DNA of 15,905 bases, from positions 9,173 to 25,077 of the forward strand of contig DHIQ01000037.1 of NCBI GenBank assembly GCA_002403895.1, read 5' to 3'. Both the position numbers and the translations under genes were made by a program. The stretch comes from Candidatus Neomicrothrix sp. UBA4742. Lineage in GTDB: Bacteria > Actinomycetota > Acidimicrobiia > Acidimicrobiales > Acidimicrobilacustridaceae. This document shows, piece after piece, positions 8,114 through 15,216 of the stretch (the first letter of the stretch is position 1; each line of letters opens with the position of its first letter). The notes under the pieces are model-generated. The model saw only the letters and a list, made by a program, of their open reading frames with translations. It was not told the origin of the DNA and searched no databases.

Positions 8114-9028
8114 ATGAAAGCACTGGTGACCGGGGCGGCAGGCTTCGTCGGCGGTCATCTCAGCGCGCACCTCGAAGCCTCGGGCGATGAGGTCATCGGG
8201 GTAGATCGTCACAACGGGCCCGATCTGCTCGACCCCGAAGCACTGACTGCCTTCGTCGTCGGTCTGGGGCCCGACGCCGTCTACCACCTGGCGGGGTGGA
8301 GCGACGTGGGCGCCTCCTGGGACGAGCCCCTGGCCACGTTCGAATCCAACGCCGTCGGCACCTTGAACCTGGTCCAGGCCTGTTTGGCGACCACGGGCTC
8401 AACGGGGCGGCCGCGGGTCCTTTCAATCAGCAGCGCCGACGTTTACGGCCGGGTCAGCCTGGGCGAGCTCCCGCTCACCGAGGACACCCCGATGCGCCCC
8501 GTCACGCCGTACGCGGCGAGCAAGGTAGCGGCCGATTTCGTCGGGCTCCAAGCCTGGCTGGGCTACGGGTTGGATGTCTTGCGGGTGCGGGCCTTCAATC
8601 ATCTCGGTCCGGGCCAGACGAACCGCTTCGTGGCGGCCGCCATCGCCGAGCGCGTCGCCCTCAACGAGCTCGACGGGACCGAGGTCATACCGGTCGGGAA
8701 CCTGTCCCCCCGGCGCGATTTCACCGACGTGCGCGATGTGGTGCGGGCCTACAGGCTCCTGATCGAGCACGGCGAGGCCGGTGAGGCCTACAACGTCTGC
8801 TCGGGGGTGGATCTGGCCATCAGCGACCTGGCCCACCGGCTGGTGGCCGCAGCCCGCCACCCGATGCGCCTCGAGGAGGATCCGACCCGGCAACGCACGG
8901 TGGACGTGCCGGTCCTGCGCGGCGACGCCACCAAGCTGACCAAAGCCACGGGTTGGGAGCCCGAGATCCCCATCGAACAGACACTGGCGGACCTGCTGAA
9001 CGAATGGCGCGAACGCGTCGGGGTCTGA
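8114..9028 (+). CDS. rmd: NDP-sugar epimerase/reductase, probably GDP-6-deoxy-D-mannose reductase (Rmd-like)
   Basis: A 304-residue extended short-chain dehydrogenase/reductase. It has the NAD(P)-binding GAAGFVG at 7-13, the Ser of SISSADVYG at about 104-112, and the catalytic pair Y133 and K137 (YAASK). The stretch FNHLGPGQ at 161-168 is typical of GDP-6-deoxy-4-keto-D-mannose reductases and differs from the corresponding region of GDP-fucose synthetases. It would reduce the Gmd product to GDP-D-rhamnose, and gmd begins about 530 bp downstream on the same strand. The reading frame is open far upstream of 8114, but that part is antiparallel in sense to nothing real: it overlaps the GT4 gene in another frame. 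A different NDP-sugar reductase or 4-epimerase cannot be excluded. Its stop lies 12 bp from the stop of the convergent regulator gene. Confidence 0.8.
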   Translation: MKALVTGAAGFVGGHLSAHLEASGDEVIGVDRHNGPDLLDPEALTAFVVGLGPDAVYHLAGWSDVGASWDEPLATFESNAVGTLNLVQACLATTGSTGRPRVLSISSADVYGRVSLGELPLTEDTPMRPVTPYAASKVAADFVGLQAWLGYGLDVLRVRAFNHLGPGQTNRFVAAAIAERVALNELDGTEVIPVGNLSPRRDFTDVRDVVRAYRLLIEHGEAGEAYNVCSGVDLAISDLAHRLVAAARHPMRLEEDPTRQRTVDVPVLRGDATKLTKATGWEPEIPIEQTLADLLNEWRERVGV

Positions 9029-9040
9029 CCCGTCGTGCCG

Positions 9041-9520
<480 letters not shown>

Positions 9521-9560
9521 TTAGCAGACGATCCGTACCACAGAGGGTAGACCGGGACCC
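9521..9560. promoter_or_regulatory. Divergent 40-bp region between regulator and gmd, with a small inverted repeat
   Basis: This short gap must carry the start signals of gmd (plus) and of the regulator (minus), or these must extend into the genes. It contains TACC (9536-9539), a 6-nt spacer, and GGTA (9546-9549), a small symmetrical site that could be an operator for the XRE protein. Four-base arms can easily occur by chance. No convincing -10/-35 pair was found. GAGGG at 9543-9547 is a possible but distant ribosome binding site for gmd. Confidence 0.3.
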
Positions 9561-11573
9561 ATGACCAGACGAGCGCTCATCACCGGCATCACCGGACAGG
9601 ACGGCTCCTACCTGGCCGAGCTCCTGCTGGCCAAGGGCTACGACGTGATCGGCATGGTGCGGCGCAGCAGCACCGTCACATTCGAGCGCATCGCCCACAT
9701 CCAAGACGCGCTCGAACTGGTGCCGGGCGACCTGCTCGATGAGGCGTCGCTCATCGAGGTGTTGCGGCTCCACCGCCCCGATGAGGTCTACAACCTGGCC
9801 GCCCAGAGCTTCGTGCAGACCTCGTTCGGCCAGCCGGTCCTCACCGGGGAGATCACCGGTCTGGGCGTGACCCGCCTACTCGACGCCATCCGCATCGTCG
9901 ACCCCGACATCCGCTTCTACCAGGCGTCGAGCAGCGAGATGTTCGGCAAGGTGGTCGAGGTCCCCCAGCGAGAGTCGACGCCGTTCCACCCCCGCAGCCC
10001 CTACGGGGTGGCCAAGGTCTACGGCCACTGGATCACGGTCAACTACCGGGAGAGCTACGAGCTGCATGCCTCTTCAGGCATTTTGTTTAACCACGAGAGT
10101 GTCCCGGCCCACACCCCGGTGGCGGTTCGTCGGCACGGCCTGGTTGACATCGTGCCGATCGGCGACATCGTTCCCCATCGCACCGACCCGGCTGAGGGCA
10201 CGCGCTATCAGTCCGGGGGCGGCGGCTACGAGGTTTGGGACGGTTCCACTTGGGTGCGGTGCACCGCTCGCACCGCCTATTGGTACGACGGGGATGCGGT
10301 CACCATCCACGGCCGAGGGGGCGTGCACACCTCCACGCGCGACCACGTGGTGTTCGCGGCGGACGGCGAACCTATCGACCAGAAAGAGGCCCGAACATTC
10401 GAGCCGGGCGAGCGGGTGCGCTTGTCCGATCAGCCCCATGCCACCTGGGCGACCACGATGACCGAGGAGGAGGCTTGGCTGCTCGGGATCGTGGTGGCCG
10501 ACGGCTACGTCTCCGAGGATGGGCACGTCCGCGTCACTGGGTCTGACGAGTCGATCCTGGCCGAAGCCGCCGCATGCTGGGCCCGTGTAGCTGCCGGATG
10601 GTCGACCAAGTCGGAGGGCAGCCCCTCGGCCTTCAGCGCCGCCCGCACACCCAGCGTCGAGCTGCGAGGCAACGGCGCCTATGGGCGGATGCTGCGGTCC
10701 GCGATCTACAACCGGGACCGCTCGAAGCGGGTTCCCGTCCGCGTGCTCAACGCGGCCACCTGGCTCCAGGAGTCGTTCCTGGCTGGCTACCACGCCGGAG
10801 ACGGTCTGAAGGCTGGCAACGGCACCGACCGGTTCAAGTCCTTCCGCACGACGTCACCCACCCTGGCGGCAGGACTCGTCTGGCTGGCCCGCACCGCCCT
10901 CGATCGCCGCGCCAGCATCTACGAACAGCCCGGCGCCCTCGGCGGTGGCACCAGCTGGCTGATCAACCTGAGCACTGGCTTTTCGAAGGGCCGCTGGGGC
11001 GCCCATCTGCGCAAGCCCCAGGACGAGATCCGTAAGGTCACGACCGACCACTACACCGGCTGGATGTGTGACCTCGCCACCGATTCCGAGCGATACGCCG
11101 CCGGCGTGGGCTTCGTCGTGAGCCACAACAGCCCACGCCGCGGGTTGGAGTTCCTGCCTCGCAAGGTGAGCCACGGGGTGGCCCGCATCAAGCTCGGGCT
11201 CGACTCGGAGTTGCGCCTGGGCAACCTCGAGGCGCAGCGGGACTGGGGTTTTGCCGGTGACTACGTCGAGGCGATGTGGATGATGCTGCAGCGCGACACG
11301 CCCGCCGACTATGTCGTGTCCACCGGCGAGACCCACACGGTGCGAGAGTTCTGCGAGTTGGCCTTCAGCCACGTCGGCCTCGACTGGCAGGATTTCGTCA
11401 TCCAGGACGAGCGCTTCTTCCGGCCCGCCGAGGTGGACCTGCTCGTGGGCGATGCCACCAACGCCCGCACCGAGCTCGGCTGGAAACCCAAGACTTCGTT
11501 CTCCGAACTGGTGCACATGATGGTGGACGGCGACCTCGACGAGGTGTCCCGCAGCCGGGCCTTCCGCCCGTGA
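9561..11573 (+). CDS. gmd: GDP-mannose 4,6-dehydratase precursor, interrupted by an intein
   Basis: Gmd converts GDP-D-mannose to GDP-4-keto-6-deoxy-D-mannose, using bound NADP. The translated precursor has 670 residues, about twice the usual length, because a 344-residue intein occupies residues 180-523; removing it leaves 326 residues, normal for Gmd. N-extein features: GITGQDG at 9-15, the NADP-binding RR at 34-35, the catalytic S124 and E126 in QASSSEMFG (Ser in place of the Thr of E. coli Gmd), and Y148 and K152 in YGVAK. The C-extein resumes [12 protein letters not shown] and continues through [11 protein letters not shown] and [12 protein letters not shown] to a normal end. Activity should require protein splicing, because the insertion falls in a conserved motif. 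The ATG at 9561 gives the usual Gmd N-terminus. The stop overlaps the cofD start by 4 nt. Confidence 0.96.
   Translation: MTRRALITGITGQDGSYLAELLLAKGYDVIGMVRRSSTVTFERIAHIQDALELVPGDLLDEASLIEVLRLHRPDEVYNLAAQSFVQTSFGQPVLTGEITGLGVTRLLDAIRIVDPDIRFYQASSSEMFGKVVEVPQRESTPFHPRSPYGVAKVYGHWITVNYRESYELHASSGILFNHESVPAHTPVAVRRHGLVDIVPIGDIVPHRTDPAEGTRYQSGGGGYEVWDGSTWVRCTARTAYWYDGDAVTIHGRGGVHTSTRDHVVFAADGEPIDQKEARTFEPGERVRLSDQPHATWATTMTEEEAWLLGIVVADGYVSEDGHVRVTGSDESILAEAAACWARVAAGWSTKSEGSPSAFSAARTPSVELRGNGAYGRMLRSAIYNRDRSKRVPVRVLNAATWLQESFLAGYHAGDGLKAGNGTDRFKSFRTTSPTLAAGLVWLARTALDRRASIYEQPGALGGGTSWLINLSTGFSKGRWGAHLRKPQDEIRKVTTDHYTGWMCDLATDSERYAAGVGFVVSHNSPRRGLEFLPRKVSHGVARIKLGLDSELRLGNLEAQRDWGFAGDYVEAMWMMLQRDTPADYVVSTGETHTVREFCELAFSHVGLDWQDFVIQDERFFRPAEVDLLVGDATNARTELGWKPKTSFSELVHMMVDGDLDEVSRSRAFRP
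10068..10097 (+). other. AT-richer codon patch immediately before the intein
   Basis: The last codons of the N-extein include TCT, TCA, ATT, TTG and TTT in quick succession (residues 171-176), ending at the intein boundary. Codons ending in A or T are rare in all neighbouring genes, which use C or G almost throughout. The encoded residues ([10 protein letters not shown]) are the normal conserved Gmd sequence. The patch may have come in with the intein by co-conversion, or may keep the sequence of the homing endonuclease target. The codons after the intein look ordinary. Confidence 0.6.
10098..11129 (+). mobile_element. Intein (Gmd intein) with LAGLIDADG homing endonuclease
   Basis: An in-frame protein-splicing element of 344 residues, precursor residues 180-523. 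Block A starts at S180, [19 protein letters not shown]. Block B is [11 protein letters not shown] with T259 and H262 as the TxxH pair. Two LAGLIDADG-like motifs follow. Block F has the usual Asp (D504, in WMCDLATD), and block G ends VVSHN with H522 and N523. The +1 residue is S524. Ser1, His-Asn and Ser+1 are a complete class 1 splicing set. The boundaries are fixed by the Gmd motif: joining NHE to SPRRG restores the family sequence exactly. The host gene is a sugar-nucleotide enzyme, whereas inteins usually sit in replication, repair or nucleotide-metabolism proteins. Splicing is predicted, not shown. Confidence 0.93.
10461..11020 (+). other. LAGLIDADG homing endonuclease domain inside the intein (approximate limits)
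   Basis: Two dodecapeptide motifs are visible: [11 protein letters not shown] at precursor residues 307-317 with D314, and [11 protein letters not shown] at 407-417 with D414. They are about 100 residues apart, the usual spacing for a single-chain two-motif enzyme. Both metal-binding acidic residues are present, so the endonuclease may still be active. It would be expected to cut intein-free gmd alleles across the codons for NHESPRRG. The outer limits are estimates, set between block B and block F. Confidence 0.8.
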
Positions 11574-12529
11574 CCGACGCCCGCGCCGGAGAGACGGTGG
11601 TGCTAGCCGGCGGGGTGGGCGCCGCTCGCCTGCTGGCCGGGCTGGTCCAGGTGGTCGACCCGGCCACCCTGACGGCGGTGGTGAACACCGCCGATGATCT
11701 CGTCCTTCACGGCCTGGAGATCAGCCCCGACCTCGACACCGTCACCTACACGCTGGCCGGGGCCATCGACCCCGAGCGGGGCTGGGGCCTGGGCGGCGAG
11801 ACGTGGCAGGCCATGGAGAGCCTGCGTCGCTACGACGGGGGTGCCTGGTTCAACCTGGGCGACCGCGATCTGGGGACGCACCTGTTCCGCACCGCCCGGC
11901 GCCGGGCCGGGGGCAGCCTCAGCGAGGTGACCGCCGAGATCGCCGCCGCCTGGGGATTGGAGCTCCGCCTGGTGCCGGTCACCGATGACGAGCTCCGTAC
12001 CCGGGTGACCATCGTGGATGACGACCCGGACGGCCAGGAGATCAGCTTCCAGGAGTACTTCGTGCAACGCCGGCACGCGGTGCCGGTCTCGGCGGTGCGC
12101 TTCGCCGGCGCCGAGGACACCGCACCCGCCCCCGGCGTGCTCGAGGCCATCGCCGGCGCCGCCACAGTGGTGATCGCGCCGTCGAACCCCATCGTGTCTA
12201 TCGGCCCCGTCCTTGCCGTGCCTGGGGTTCGCGAGGCGGTGGTGGCCCGGCGCCAGGACGTGGTGGCCGTGTCGCCCATCGTGGCCGGCGCCGCCCTCAA
12301 GGGCCCCGCCGACCGCCTGCTTTCCGAGCTGGGTCACGAGAGCTCGGTCGTGGGGGTGGCCCGGATATACGCCGAGGTGGCCTCCACCCTGGTCATCGAT
12401 ACGGCGGATGCCGCTCTCGCCGGAGCGGTCGAGGCCGAGGGCGTGCGTTGCGTCGTCACCGACACGATCATGTCCAGCCCCCAGCGCTCCGCCGCCCTGG
12501 CCCAGGTCGTCCTGGCGGGCGCGAGATGA
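11570..12529 (+). CDS. cofD: 2-phospho-L-lactate (or phosphoenolpyruvate) transferase CofD/FbiA
   Basis: CofD joins the activated three-carbon unit (lactyl- or enolpyruvyl-diphospho-guanosine) to the deazaflavin Fo, giving F420-0 or its dehydro form. The protein has 319 residues, normal for the family. The motifs are [12 protein letters not shown] near the N-terminus (14-25), [19 protein letters not shown] (39-57), [13 protein letters not shown] (96-108) and the conserved [12 protein letters not shown] with [15 protein letters not shown] in the C-terminal half. The start is a GTG at 11570 whose last two bases and the next base form the gmd stop (GTGA, 4-nt overlap). No ribosome binding site is evident, which fits translational coupling to gmd. 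The frame is open further upstream, but that part overlaps the gmd C-extein in another frame. It overlaps cofE by 4 nt. Confidence 0.95.
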   Translation: MTDARAGETVVLAGGVGAARLLAGLVQVVDPATLTAVVNTADDLVLHGLEISPDLDTVTYTLAGAIDPERGWGLGGETWQAMESLRRYDGGAWFNLGDRDLGTHLFRTARRRAGGSLSEVTAEIAAAWGLELRLVPVTDDELRTRVTIVDDDPDGQEISFQEYFVQRRHAVPVSAVRFAGAEDTAPAPGVLEAIAGAATVVIAPSNPIVSIGPVLAVPGVREAVVARRQDVVAVSPIVAGAALKGPADRLLSELGHESSVVGVARIYAEVASTLVIDTADAALAGAVEAEGVRCVVTDTIMSSPQRSAALAQVVLAGAR

Positions 12530-13242
12530 GCCGGCTGGACGTCTTTGCCATCGACGGCATCGGCGAGATTCGACCCGGCGATGATCTGGCCTCGATCATC
12601 GCCGCGGCCGCCACCGCCGGCAGCGATACCGCGCTGGCCGACGGTGATGTGGTCGTGGTGACCCAGAAGATCGTGTCCAAGGCCGAGAATCAACTCGTCG
12701 AGATCGATCCGACCGATCCGCTCAACCACAAGCCCCTGGTCGAGCGCGAGTCGGTGCGCATCCTGCGGCGGCGGGGGGATCTGATCATCAGCGAAACCAA
12801 GCACGGGTTCGTGTGCGCCAACGCCGGCATCGACCTGTCCAACGTCGAAGAGGGCTGGGCCGCGCTGTTGCCCGAGGACAGTGACCGCTCGGCCCGGCGC
12901 ATCCGCGACGGCCTGCGCGGCAAGGCTGGGGTCGAGGTGGCCGTCATCGTCAGCGACACGTTCGGGCGGACGTGGCGCCGGGGCGTCACCGACGTGGCCA
13001 TCGGCTCGGCCGGCATCGCCGCGGTGCTCGATCTGCGGGGTACACCCGACGCGCTGGGTCGCGAGATGCAGGTCACCGAGGTGGCGGTAGTCGACGAGAT
13101 CGCCTGCGCCGCCGAGCTGGTTATGGGCAAATCCAATGGCGTGCCCGTTGCCGTGGTTCGGGGCATCGAGCCGTCGTGGTTCCGCGACGGCAGCGTCCGC
13201 GACGAGATCGTCCGCCACCCCAACGACGACCTGTTCCGTTAG
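12526..13242 (+). CDS. cofE: Coenzyme F420-0:L-glutamate ligase CofE (single-domain)
   Basis: CofE uses GTP to add gamma-linked glutamates to F420-0. The protein has 238 residues and covers only the ligase fold. Its motifs are TQKIVSKAEN (46-55), SETKHGFVCANAGIDLSNV (89-107) and SDTFGRTWRRGVTDVAIG (143-160), which hold the metal and GTP contacts. It ends at HPNDDLFR, about where the ligase domain of mycobacterial FbiB gives way to its nitroreductase-like domain; that second domain is absent here. The ATG at 12526 overlaps the cofD stop (ATGA). Together with cofD this completes the last two steps of F420 assembly apart from any reduction of dehydro-F420, which would need another protein. The TAG stop is followed 16 bp later by the stop of the convergent epimerase gene. 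Confidence 0.95.
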   Translation: MSRLDVFAIDGIGEIRPGDDLASIIAAAATAGSDTALADGDVVVVTQKIVSKAENQLVEIDPTDPLNHKPLVERESVRILRRRGDLIISETKHGFVCANAGIDLSNVEEGWAALLPEDSDRSARRIRDGLRGKAGVEVAVIVSDTFGRTWRRGVTDVAIGSAGIAAVLDLRGTPDALGREMQVTEVAVVDEIACAAELVMGKSNGVPVAVVRGIEPSWFRDGSVRDEIVRHPNDDLFR

Positions 13243-13258
13243 GGCCCGACCGGTGAGG

Positions 13259-14209
13259 TCAGATCCGGTTGTCGCGGAACCAGTCGAGGACGGCGGCCGT
13301 GCCGGTGTCGAGCTCGGTCCACGGCTTCCACCCCAAATACAGCGCCGCCCGGCTGGGGTCGAGGGCGGAGTGGGCCAGCTCACCCGGCCGGGCGGGGGCA
13401 TAGACAGGCGCTCGGTCCACACTGGTGGCTCGGGCCACCGAGGCGTAGAGGTCGTTCACGGACGTCTCGACCCCGGTCCCGATGTTGGCCAGCAACCCGC
13501 TGCCCCGTTCGGCCGCCCGGACGAAGGCATCGACCACATCGTCGACGTAGACGTAGTCGCGAGTCTGGGTGCCGTCGCCGAAGATGGTGCAGGCCTCATC
13601 GGCCAGGAGGTGCCCGGCGAAGATGGCGACCACGCCCGCCTCACCGTGGGGATCCTGGCGGGGCCCGTAGACATTGGCCATGGCCAACGCCGCGAATTCC
13701 AGGGCGTGCAGCTCCCGGTAGGCGAACAGGTAGTCCCCCACCGCCTTCTTGGCCACGCCATAGGGGGACACCGGGTGCTGGGCGTGGGTCTCGTCGACCG
13801 GCAGTTCAGCCGGATCCGGCGCCCCGTAGATGGTGCCCCCGCTCGAGGCGAACACGACCTTGCGGCTGTCGGCCTGGCGGGCTCCCTCCAGGACGTTGAG
13901 ACTGCCGATCACATTGACCTGGGCGTCGAATACCGGTCGGCTCACCGAGACGCGGACGTCGGCCTGCGCCGCCAGATGAAAGACCACATCGGGCTTGCGA
14001 CGGACAATGAGATCGACGACTGACGGCTCACGGATATCGATCTGGTGGAAGCTGAAGTTGTGGTCCCGATCCGCCCGGGCGTCGCTCAGGTTGGCCAGAG
14101 AACCCGTAACCAGGCTGTCGATGACATCCACGGCGTGACCTTCGGCCAGCAATCGGTCCACCAGGTTCGATCCGATGAAGCCGGCGCCACCGGTGACCAG
14201 GGCCTTCAC
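13259..14209 (-). CDS. UDP-glucose 4-epimerase-like NAD-dependent sugar epimerase
   Basis: A 316-residue extended short-chain dehydrogenase/reductase. NAD-binding GGAGFIG lies at 7-13 and D31 ends the second strand, favouring NAD over NADP. The active site has SSGGTIYG at 122-129 and the Y150/K154 pair (YGVAK). The stretch NVYGPRQDPHGEAGVVAIF (179-197) and GDGTQTRDYVYVDDVVDAF are typical of the GalE1-type branch known from mycobacteria, which interconverts UDP-glucose and UDP-galactose; related enzymes make other sugars, so the substrate is not certain. The start is a GTG at 14209 that overlaps the stop of the nucleotidyltransferase gene by 4 nt (GTGA), with GGAGG 11 nt upstream. It is the last gene of a minus-strand operon of at least three genes. 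Confidence 0.9.
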   Translation of the reverse strand: MKALVTGGAGFIGSNLVDRLLAEGHAVDVIDSLVTGSLANLSDARADRDHNFSFHQIDIREPSVVDLIVRRKPDVVFHLAAQADVRVSVSRPVFDAQVNVIGSLNVLEGARQADSRKVVFASSGGTIYGAPDPAELPVDETHAQHPVSPYGVAKKAVGDYLFAYRELHALEFAALAMANVYGPRQDPHGEAGVVAIFAGHLLADEACTIFGDGTQTRDYVYVDDVVDAFVRAAERGSGLLANIGTGVETSVNDLYASVARATSVDRAPVYAPARPGELAHSALDPSRAALYLGWKPWTELDTGTAAVLDWFRDNRI

Positions 14210-15216
14210 GCGGGGGCGTCCTCCGGGATCTTGGCGCCGTCGAGCACCGTCCCGGCCTCGACGGTCATGTCCTGACCGACGACGGACAGCCGCCGGACCT
14301 CGGCCCGGCCTTCCACGACGGCTCGAGCCCCGACGATGGACCCCTCCACGACGGCCCCGCCGTCGACGCGGGCGCCGGGCAGCAGCACCGAGTCGCGCAC
14401 GACCGCCCCGGATCCGACCTCGACCCCGGCCATCACCACGCTGTGGGACACGTCGGCATCGGCGGCCACCGTGGCGCCCCGATCCACCGCCGCCTCGGCA
14501 ACGCCCCGCACCCCGTCGATGAGGTCCAACTGTACCTGCAGGTAGGTCGCCGGCGTGCCCGCATCCACCCAGTAGGCGTCGGAATGGAGGGCGAAAAGAG
14601 ACCGGTCAGCCACCATGTCGGGGAACGTCTGGCGCTCGATCGACACCTTGGCCCCGGCTGGGATGCGGTCCAGCACCGAGGGCTCGAGCACGTAGGTGCC
14701 GGCGTTGATCCAATTCGTCGGCGCTTCACCGGGTGGGGGCTTTTCTACGAACGCCTCGACCCGGCCGTCACCGTCGATGGGCACCACGCCGTAACGGGAG
14801 GGATCATCAACCGGGGTGAGGGCGATGGTGCCCTCGGCCCCGGTCTGCTGGTGGAAGGCCCACAGTTGAGCGACGTCGAGGTCGGTCAGCACGTCTCCGT
14901 TGACCACCAGGAAGGTGTGCTCGATGCCCCCGTCGAGAGCCGCGAAGCGCACGGCGCCCGCCGTGTCCAGCGGCTCGGATTCGACGGCGTAATGCAGGGT
15001 GACCCCGGCACAGGTGTCGTCGGGATAGGCCTCGATGAAGGCATCCGGTCGATACCCGAGCGCCAGCACGGCGTCGGTGACCCCACCGGCGGCGAGCTGG
15101 GCAACGACCCGCTCGATCATCGGTCGCCCCACGATGGGGAGCATCTGTTTGGGCGTGTGGGTGGTGAGAGGGCGCAGGCGAGTGCCGAACCCACCGACGA
15201 GGACGACCGCTCTCAC
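14206..15216 (-). CDS. Sugar-1-phosphate nucleotidyltransferase, ManC/ManB-like (probable mannose-1-phosphate guanylyltransferase)
   Basis: A 336-residue enzyme joining a nucleoside triphosphate and a sugar 1-phosphate. The N-terminal Rossmann-like domain has the signature GGFGTRLRPLT (8-18) with PKQMLPI (22-28), the metal-binding VNGDVL (105-110), EKPPPGE (158-164) and NAGTYVLEP (171-179). From about residue 240 there are hexapeptide-type turns of a left-handed beta helix. This architecture and the INAGTYV/VSIERQTFP elements resemble actinobacterial GDP-mannose pyrophosphorylases, so it may supply GDP-mannose to Gmd; glucose-1-phosphate thymidylyl- or uridylyltransferase activity is the main alternative. 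The GTG start at 15216 overlaps the upstream stop (GTGA) and has no clear ribosome binding site, suggesting coupled translation. Confidence 0.85.
   Translation of the reverse strand: MRAVVLVGGFGTRLRPLTTHTPKQMLPIVGRPMIERVVAQLAAGGVTDAVLALGYRPDAFIEAYPDDTCAGVTLHYAVESEPLDTAGAVRFAALDGGIEHTFLVVNGDVLTDLDVAQLWAFHQQTGAEGTIALTPVDDPSRYGVVPIDGDGRVEAFVEKPPPGEAPTNWINAGTYVLEPSVLDRIPAGAKVSIERQTFPDMVADRSLFALHSDAYWVDAGTPATYLQVQLDLIDGVRGVAEAAVDRGATVAADADVSHSVVMAGVEVGSGAVVRDSVLLPGARVDGGAVVEGSIVGARAVVEGRAEVRRLSVVGQDMTVEAGTVLDGAKIPEDAPA

Noticed and set aside
10074..10793. Minus-strand frame of 239 codons opposite the intein
   Set aside because: No recognisable domain; the plus strand has a continuous Gmd-intein-Gmd frame with precise splice junctions. 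It is not evidence for a separate gene in the insertion.
10098..11129. Reading the extra 344 residues as a self-standing gene, an IS insertion or an assembly fusion
   Set aside because: There is no internal start with a ribosome binding site, no inverted repeats or target duplication, and the frame is kept exactly on both sides with complete splicing residues at the ends.
10098..11129. Class 3 (Trp-Cys-Thr) intein type, prompted by the Cys in block F
   Set aside because: The Cys (C503) sits one residue before the usual block F Asp (D504), not at that position, and a good Ser1 nucleophile is present, so class 1 fits better.
11276..11569. Upstream extension of the cofD reading frame
   Set aside because: It overlaps the Gmd C-extein in another frame and is Arg-rich; CofD homologues begin close to the glycine-rich GGVGAAR motif, which fits the GTG at 11570.
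13243..13258. Possible bidirectional terminator between cofE and the GalE-like gene
   Set aside because: Only 16 bp, with an imperfect ACCGG-type symmetry reaching into the genes and no T-run; too weak to call.
13136..14023. Plus-strand open frame of 295 codons opposite the GalE-like gene
   Set aside because: Its translation resembles random antisense sequence rich in Gly, Arg, His and Val, whereas the minus strand encodes a complete epimerase.
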